Below are positions 14,899 to 19,137 of a stretch of DNA of 19,137 nt, piece after piece. The stretch comes from Streptosporangiaceae bacterium. Its GTDB lineage: Bacteria; Actinomycetota; Actinomycetes; Streptosporangiales; Streptosporangiaceae. The stretch spans positions 1 to 19,137 of the forward strand of contig JASHTQ010000073.1 of assembly GCA_030040475.1 (NCBI GenBank), given 5' to 3'. A program made the translations under genes and the position numbers. The notes below the pieces were generated by a model. That model ran no database searches. It was not told the DNA's origin and worked only from the letters and a program-made list of their open reading frames with translations. Numbering within the stretch: position 1 is the first letter of the stretch; every line of letters starts with the position of its first letter.

Positions 14899-16035
14899 CT
14901 ACACCGGGCTCTTGGTCGGTGTAGCGATCGTGCCGTTCTCGATGCCCGCCTCGATCGTCTTCAGCTCGGCCTGCAGCGTCGCAGGGACCTGGCTGGCGAA
15001 GTCGTGGAACGGCGAGAGGACGGCGCCGCCGTTGGCCAGCGTGCCGACGTACGTGCCGCCCTTGAACGTGCCGTTGGCCGCGCTCAGCACCGCGGTCTTC
15101 ACCGCCGCCTGGATGCCCTTGGTCACGCTGGTGATGAAGTACTTGCAGTACTGCGCCGCGCTGATGCAGCCGTCGGTGTCCACCCAGAACAGGTTGACCT
15201 TGTCCGAGCCCAGGGAGTTGTCCTCGTCCTGGACCGCCTTGGCCGCGCCGAGCCCGACGTTGCCCGCCACCGGGAAGATGATGTCCGCGCCCTCGCTGAT
15301 GAACGTCTGCGTCAGCTGCTGACCGGTGGTCTGGTTGGTGAAGTTACCCGTGAAGGAGCCCTTCTGGGTCTTCTCGTTCCAGCCCAGGACCTGGACGCTC
15401 GTGTGGTGCTGCTGGTTGTAGTACTGCACGCCGTCCCAGAAGCCGTCCATGTAGATCGTGACGGTCCCGATGTTCTCACCGCCGAACGTCGCGACCTTGC
15501 CCGTCTTGGTCATGCCCGCGGCCAGGTAACCGCCGAGGAAGCCGTCCTGCACGGTGTTGAACACCAGCTGGTCGATGTTGGTCTCCTGGGTGCCGGTCAG
15601 GCACTGCGACGCGTAGGAGCAGTCCACGATGGCGAAGTCCTGGCTCGGATGTGCCTTGGCCGCGGACTCGGTGGCCGCGCCCATCAAGAAGCCGACGGTG
15701 ACGATGATCCCGCACTTCTGGGACAGGAACGTGTTGATGTTCGGGATGTAGTCGCTCTGCGTGGTCGACTGCAGGTACGTGACCTTGATGTTGGAATCGG
15801 CGGCCGCGGCCTCCTGCATCCCCTGCCAGGACGACGCGTTGAACGACCTGTCGTCGATGCCGCCGGTGTCGGTGACCATGCAGCCGAGGAACTTGGCCGC
15901 CGACGCCGTGGGTGTCTGGCTCGAGCTGGCCGTGCTGCTCGGTGCCGACGCCGAACTGTGGCTGCTGCCGCAAGCGGCGATTACCAGCGTCGCCGATACG
16001 GCCAGCGCCGCCGTGGCCCATGCGCTGTGTCTCAC
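14899..16035 (-). CDS. BMP-family substrate-binding lipoprotein (nucleoside-type ABC importer)
   Basis: This is an extracytoplasmic solute receptor of the BMP/PnrA-like family, which typically binds nucleosides, anchored to the membrane by lipid. With GTG at 16035 the product has 378 residues. It starts with a signal peptide (MRHSAWATAALAVSATLVIA) and lipobox VIAAC with the lipidated cysteine at C22, then a Ser/Ala/Thr linker to about 45. The mature domain has the family opening CMVTDTGGIDDRSFNASSWQGM, then NINTFLSQKCGIIVTVGFLMG, FGGENIGTVTIYMDGFWDGV and ADIIFPVAGNVGLGA. The frame is open to ATG codons at 16047 and 16077, but GGAGGG sits just before the GTG, and the GTG gives a standard signal peptide. 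It is the first gene of the importer operon, with its own promoter candidate. Confidence 0.93.
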   Translation of the reverse strand: MRHSAWATAALAVSATLVIAACGSSHSSASAPSSTASSSQTPTASAAKFLGCMVTDTGGIDDRSFNASSWQGMQEAAAADSNIKVTYLQSTTQSDYIPNINTFLSQKCGIIVTVGFLMGAATESAAKAHPSQDFAIVDCSYASQCLTGTQETNIDQLVFNTVQDGFLGGYLAAGMTKTGKVATFGGENIGTVTIYMDGFWDGVQYYNQQHHTSVQVLGWNEKTQKGSFTGNFTNQTTGQQLTQTFISEGADIIFPVAGNVGLGAAKAVQDEDNSLGSDKVNLFWVDTDGCISAAQYCKYFITSVTKGIQAAVKTAVLSAANGTFKGGTYVGTLANGGAVLSPFHDFASQVPATLQAELKTIEAGIENGTIATPTKSPV

Positions 16036-16039
16036 GTTT

Positions 16040-16045
16040 CCCTCC
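16040..16045 (-). promoter_or_regulatory. Ribosome binding site that sets the BMP gene start
   Basis: On the minus strand GGAGGG (16045 to 16040) lies 4 bases before the GTG at 16035. The two upstream in-frame ATG codons lack such a site, and one overlaps this motif. Confidence 0.65.
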
Positions 16046-16095
16046 ATGGCCGGGCCGCCGCAGCGCCCAGCCTTCATTGGTCTGGGTTGACCCGC

Positions 16096-16124
16096 AGGTT
16101 ATGCCTGGTGGCGCTGCCTGTGAA
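16096..16124 (-). promoter_or_regulatory. Candidate promoter of the nucleoside importer operon
   Basis: On the minus strand TTCACA (16119-16124) is followed after exactly 17 bp by TAACCT (16096-16101). This is a good match to the actinobacterial sigma-70-type pattern and implies a leader of about 50 bases before the BMP GTG. Confidence 0.5.
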
Positions 16125-16188
16125 GAGGACACGCGCCGATCCGGGCTGCTCGTTGCCGAATCGGAACCCGAACATGGTGGCATTCCTG

Positions 16189-16211
16189 GCCCGGTAGACA
16201 GACCACCGGGC
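16189..16211. terminator. Possible terminator hairpin after the histidine kinase gene
   Basis: GCCCGGT (16189-16195) and ACCGGGC (16205-16211) form a 7-bp GC-rich stem with a 9-base loop, 45 bases after the kinase stop on the minus strand. There is no T-run. The 220-bp gap (16036-16255) otherwise holds only the importer promoter and ribosome site. Confidence 0.45.
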
Positions 16212-16255
16212 TTTCCGGCCGTGGTCTTGGTGCTTTCCTACAGGCGAAGACCCGC

Positions 16256-17803
16256 TCAAACGCTGAGCGCGGCCTGCGGGCTCGACGAGCTTGAGGACCC
16301 GGCGCCCGACCCGGTCCCCGACCCGGCGCCCGACCCGGTGCCGGAGCCGGAACCGCCGCCACCCGCCGCGGGAACGGCCGGGAGGTCGAGCATGACCGTC
16401 AGGCCGCCGCCGGGTGTCTCCGCCATCCGGGCGGTGGCCCCGTTGGAGGTGGCCAGCCGGTGGACGATCGCGAGGCCGAGCCCGGTGCCGTTCGGGTTCG
16501 ACGTGCTGAACCGCAGGAACGCCCGCTCCCGCTCCTCGGCGGTCATGCCGGGGCCGTTGTCGCTGACCGTGAGCCGCGCGCCGGACTGCGTGGCCGTCGC
16601 CTTGACCACGACCTGGTCGCCCGGGCTCAGCGCGTCCAGGGCGTTGGCGATCAGGTTGTCCAGGATCTGCTCCAGGTGACCCTCGCCGACCCAGGCAAGC
16701 ACCGGGCCGCCGGCCGAGGCCGCGCCGAGCTTGCCGAGGCCCGCGTCGAAGGTCGCGGCGAGCGCGATGTTCCTGTCGTCGGCGACCGGGCGCCACGCGA
16801 CCACGCGCTCCCTGGCCACCTCGGCGACGTCGACCGCGGCGGGCACGGGCACCACGTTCTCCGCGCGCGCCACCGCGAGCAGCCCGTCCACCAGCCGGGA
16901 CAGCCTGGCCAGCTCGTCGAGCGCGCCGGCCAGCTCGGCGCTCGTGGCCGGATCGGACTCGGCGGCAAGCAGGTCCAGCCGCAGCCGCAGCGCGGCAAGC
17001 GGGGTACGCAGCTGGTGCGACACGTCCGCGATGACCGCGCGGTGCCCGTGCACGAGGGCCTCGAGCCGCCCGGCCATGGTGTTGAACGTGGTGCCGAGGC
17101 GGCGCAGTTCCGGCGGCCCGGAGTGCACCACGGCCCGGCTCGCCAGGTCGCCGTCCGCCAGCCGGAGCGCCGCGGCGTCCAGGCCCTTCAGCGGCCTGCT
17201 CACCCACCGGGCGAACGCGGTCGCGAACAGCGTGGCCAGCACCATCGAGACCAGGCTGATCGAGCCGAACAGGATCCACACCCCGCGGATGTCGTTGTCG
17301 AGCGGCACGGTCGACCTGGCCAGCACCACCGCGCCGATCACCGGAGCCTCGCCAGGCGCGTAGACGGGGAAGGCGGCGATGACCCGCGAGTCCGCGTTCT
17401 CCGTGATCACCGCCGGATCCGGGAGCCCGTCGACCTGATGTTGCGCCTGGTCGGCCAGCTTGCCCGCGGCTACCGCCGCGGCGACAAGCGGGGTCCAGTC
17501 GCCAGGCGGCATGCCCTGGTTGACGTGGTTGACGTACGACGAACCCTGGACGCCGTCGATGAACAGCCCGTCCCCGCTCTGCTTGGCCTGCAAGATCAAC
17601 GCGAGCAGCTGGCCGTCGCCGCCGCTGTTGAGGTCATAGAGCCGATCCTGGGCGACCGCGGCATCCGAACGCGCCATCCCCTCGGTCTCGTTGAGGAACG
17701 AGCTGCGGTCGTGCGCGGTCGCGATCAGCGCGAGCCACAGCAGCCCGCCGCCGATGACGACGGCGGTGAACGCGAGCCACGCGACGACGATCCGCCTGGT
17801 CAC
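16256..17803 (-). CDS. Two-component sensor histidine kinase
   Basis: A 515-residue membrane sensor kinase. TM1 is at about 5-29, an extracytoplasmic sensor region lies at 30-171, TM2 at about 172-196, and HAMP at about 197-250. The HisKA phosphoacceptor is H263 in DVSHQLRTPLAALRLRLD. The HATPase_c domain has the N box NLIANALDAL (383-392, N387), the G1 box DNGPGM (415-420) and the G2 box GTGLGLAIVHRL (439-450). After residue 478 a Gly/Ser/Thr tail is encoded by a 24-bp repeat. The start GTG at 17803 shares one base with the response-regulator stop (TAGTG), so the pair is coupled. The signal is unknown; the sensor region matches no ligand-binding domain that I recognise. Its place beside the nucleoside importer suggests, without proving, a link. 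Confidence 0.94.
   Translation of the reverse strand: MTRRIVVAWLAFTAVVIGGGLLWLALIATAHDRSSFLNETEGMARSDAAVAQDRLYDLNSGGDGQLLALILQAKQSGDGLFIDGVQGSSYVNHVNQGMPPGDWTPLVAAAVAAGKLADQAQHQVDGLPDPAVITENADSRVIAAFPVYAPGEAPVIGAVVLARSTVPLDNDIRGVWILFGSISLVSMVLATLFATAFARWVSRPLKGLDAAALRLADGDLASRAVVHSGPPELRRLGTTFNTMAGRLEALVHGHRAVIADVSHQLRTPLAALRLRLDLLAAESDPATSAELAGALDELARLSRLVDGLLAVARAENVVPVPAAVDVAEVARERVVAWRPVADDRNIALAATFDAGLGKLGAASAGGPVLAWVGEGHLEQILDNLIANALDALSPGDQVVVKATATQSGARLTVSDNGPGMTAEERERAFLRFSTSNPNGTGLGLAIVHRLATSNGATARMAETPGGGLTVMLDLPAVPAAGGGGSGSGTGSGAGSGTGSGAGSSSSSSPQAALSV
16297..16344 (-). repeat. Two 24-bp tandem units in the 3' end of the kinase gene
   Basis: Units 16297-16320 and 16321-16344 match at about 22 of 24 positions and have an inner 12-bp period (ACCCGGCGCCCG / ACCCGGTCCCCG). 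They encode the SGTGSGAG-type tail of the kinase. Confidence 0.85.
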
Positions 17804-18528
17804 TAGCTGCTGCCCAGGTCGGCGAGCCGGAAGCCGTGCCCGTAGACGGTCTCGATCAGGCCGGGATCGCCGAGCTTGCGGCGCAGCGCCGCCATGTGCA
17901 CGTCGAGGACCTTGGTGGGGCCGTACCAGTGCTCGTCCCAGGCGCGCTCGAGCATCTCCTGCCTGCTGACCACCCGGCCGGGGTCGCTGGCCAGGCACTC
18001 CAGGATGGCGAACTCCTTCGGCGTCACCGCGATGTGCTGCCCGGCCACGGTCACCTTGCGGGTGCGCAGGTCGACGGCCAGCGGCCCGTGCTGCAGCAGC
18101 TGCCCGGCGCCGGATCCGGCGCCGCCGGCCACGTGGCTGCGCCGCAGCACGGCCCTGATCCTGGCCAGCAGCTCGTTCAGCCCGAACGGCTTGATCAGGT
18201 AGTCGTCGGCGCCCTCGTCGAGCGCGAGCACCCGGTCGGATTCCTCGCCCCGCGCGGTCACCACGATGATCGCCGCGTCGCAGGTCTTACGGAGCCGCCG
18301 GCAGACCTCGACGCCGTCCATGTCGGGCAGGCCGAGGTCGAGCAGCACCACGTCGGGGACCGGCCAGTCGAGCGCCGCCTGCCCGGTGGTGACGCTGCCG
18401 GTTTCGTAGCCGGCCCTGGTCAGGCCGCGGACCAGCTGGGTGGCGATGCCCGGGTCGTCCTCCACCACGAGGACCCGGCCAAGACGTGCGTTCACGGCAT
18501 CCACGGTAGGCACGAAACCGGCACTCAC
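17803..18528 (-). CDS. OmpR/PhoB-type response regulator
   Basis: A 241-residue DNA-binding response regulator. The receiver domain (about 17-130) has the acidic pair E23-D24-D25, phosphoacceptor D64 in LLDLGLPDMDG, T91 and K113 in IKPF. The OmpR-type winged helix (about 147-237) has VTPKEFAILECLASDPGRVVSRQEML and TKVLDVHMAALRRKLGD, ending IETVYGHGFRL. The start is uncertain: GTG at 18528 is used because the likely promoter lies just upstream, but in-frame GTGs at 18513, 18504 and 18495 are possible, and none has a clear ribosome site. It is first in the operon and shares a base with the kinase gene. It may control its own promoter and perhaps the neighbouring importer or cdd. Confidence 0.94.
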   Translation of the reverse strand: MSAGFVPTVDAVNARLGRVLVVEDDPGIATQLVRGLTRAGYETGSVTTGQAALDWPVPDVVLLDLGLPDMDGVEVCRRLRKTCDAAIIVVTARGEESDRVLALDEGADDYLIKPFGLNELLARIRAVLRRSHVAGGAGSGAGQLLQHGPLAVDLRTRKVTVAGQHIAVTPKEFAILECLASDPGRVVSRQEMLERAWDEHWYGPTKVLDVHMAALRRKLGDPGLIETVYGHGFRLADLGSS

Positions 18529-18542
18529 CCAATCGGGCGAAG

Positions 18543-18563
18543 ATCTTAACTAAACCTGAACTA
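18543..18563 (-). promoter_or_regulatory. Response-regulator promoter with an 11-bp-spaced direct repeat
   Basis: On the minus strand TAAGAT (18543-18548) is a good -10; no clear -35 lies at 16-19 bp. TAGTTCAGG (18555-18563) and TAGTTAAGA (18544-18552) agree at 7 of 9 bases and start 11 bp apart, the spacing typical of OmpR-family dimer sites. The second copy overlaps the -10. This is a candidate autoregulatory site. Confidence 0.45.
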
Positions 18564-18667
18564 GATCCAGTGTGGGTCCTAGCAAGTGGTTGGGCATCCT
18601 ATTTAACAGAACTCCTTGCTCTAGCGCGGTCAGCTCTCCCTGCCGCTGCCGCGCAGATGACATGAGA

Positions 18668-18714
18668 GGGTCCGCGTGGATAAGGCAACCCTGCAACCTT
18701 ACCCACGCGGACCC
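18668..18714. repeat. Large inverted repeat between the divergent regulator and cdd genes
   Basis: The arms at 18668-18685 and 18697-18714 are complementary at 17 of 18 positions (one A-C mismatch, A18680/C18702) around an 11-base centre. It sits upstream of both divergent start codons, so it does not terminate either annotated gene. The rest of the 238-bp gap (18529-18766) shows only the two promoter candidates. Confidence 0.85.
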
Positions 18715-18754
18715 CGGTCCTCCGGAGTCCCTCCCAGAGCCTAGCGGCCCCGCG

Positions 18755-18760
18755 TAAGGT
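18755..18760 (+). promoter_or_regulatory. -10 element of cdd, probably leaderless
   Basis: TAAGGT ends 6 bases before the cdd GTG at 18767, so the expected transcription start coincides with the start codon. No ribosome site and no clear -35 are visible. Confidence 0.5.
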
Positions 18761-18766
18761 ATCGGC

Positions 18767-19137
18767 GTGACCGCATCCAGCGCCGACACCGACTGGCCCG
18801 CGCTGCGCTCGGCCGCCGCCGACGTCGCCGGGCGGGCCTACGCTCCCTATTCCGGGCTGCGCGTGGGCGCCGCGGGCCAGGCGGCCGACGGCAGGATCGT
18901 GACCGGCTGCAACGTGGAGAACGCCTCCTACGGCCTGACCCTGTGCGCCGAGTGCGGCCTGGTCTCCGTCCTGCACTCCACGGGCCCCGCAACGGCGGCG
19001 GAACCGCCCGCCCTCGTGGCCGTCAGCATCGTCGCGGGTGACGGAGCCCCGCTGCTCCCGTGCGGCCGCTGCCGCCAGCTGCTCCTCGAGGCCGGCGGCG
19101 CCGCCCTGCTGGTCGACACCGCGCCGGGCCCGGTCGA
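18767..19137 (+). CDS. cdd: Cytidine deaminase (3' end cut by window)
   Basis: Cytidine deaminase hydrolyses cytidine and deoxycytidine to uridine and deoxyuridine in pyrimidine salvage. The 123 visible residues cover nearly the whole small tetrameric form (about 130 residues). They begin MTASSADTDWPALRSAA and show AYAPYSGLRVGAA (24-36) and CNVENASYG (48-56), in which N49 and E51 are the expected ribose contacts. The zinc site is CAEC (C60, proton-shuttle E62) with PCGRC (C99, C102). CAEC in place of CAER is common in actinobacteria. The start is GTG at 18767, directly behind a -10-like TAAGGT. The frame runs off the right edge without a stop. Related actinobacterial loci often continue with thymidine phosphorylase, which is outside the window. 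Confidence 0.93.
   Translation, partial: MTASSADTDWPALRSAAADVAGRAYAPYSGLRVGAAGQAADGRIVTGCNVENASYGLTLCAECGLVSVLHSTGPATAAEPPALVAVSIVAGDGAPLLPCGRCRQLLLEAGGAALLVDTAPGPV

Noticed and set aside
18550..18789. Minus-strand open frame of 79 codons across the gap before cdd
   Set aside because: It overlaps the inverted repeat and the cdd start, has no ribosome site and shows no family features.

Overview
The window is high-GC DNA with GTG starts, four-base stop/start overlaps and actinobacterial gene order. It is best read as the chromosome of a member of Actinomycetota, possibly Streptosporangiales-like; the order is a guess. No tRNA, rRNA, insertion sequence, integrase or CRISPR array was seen.

Layout. 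(1) Positions 1-3914, plus strand: a conserved translation and cofactor cluster, infB (3' part), a DUF503/YlxP protein, rbfA, truB and ribF. (2) Positions 3921-7058, minus strand: an accessory two-gene unit, a MerR-type regulator and a VIT/von Willebrand A protein. It is driven by a promoter built around a perfect 12+1+12 bp palindrome, and the transcript appears to be leaderless. It faces ribF tail to tail with only 6 bp between the stop codons. (3) Positions 7068-10123, minus strand: a phosphosugar mutase of the FGTAGLRG (PGM2/phosphopentomutase-like) type, translationally coupled to a zinc-dependent medium-chain dehydrogenase. (4) Positions 10157-16035, minus strand: a BMP-family lipoprotein, a double-domain ABC ATPase and two permeases, the layout of nucleoside importers. 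(5) Positions 16256-18528, minus strand: a histidine kinase and an OmpR-type response regulator. (6) From 18767, plus strand, divergent: cytidine deaminase, cut by the window end.

Regions 3, 4 and 6 make sense together as nucleoside uptake and salvage. The BMP/ABC system would import nucleosides, cytidine deaminase would convert (deoxy)cytidine to (deoxy)uridine, and the mutase would convert the pentose-1-phosphate released by phosphorylases (not in the window) to pentose-5-phosphate. The two-component system between the importer and cdd may sense nucleosides or envelope state; this is inference from position only.

The points most worth a second look are: the MerR-VIT/VWA unit with its perfect palindromic operator; an unexplained 18-bp-arm inverted repeat upstream of both divergent promoters at the right end; the second permease, which appears to have lost its usual stop codon and runs into an 89-residue non-coding-like tail; and 24-bp in-frame tandem repeats in three neighbouring genes.
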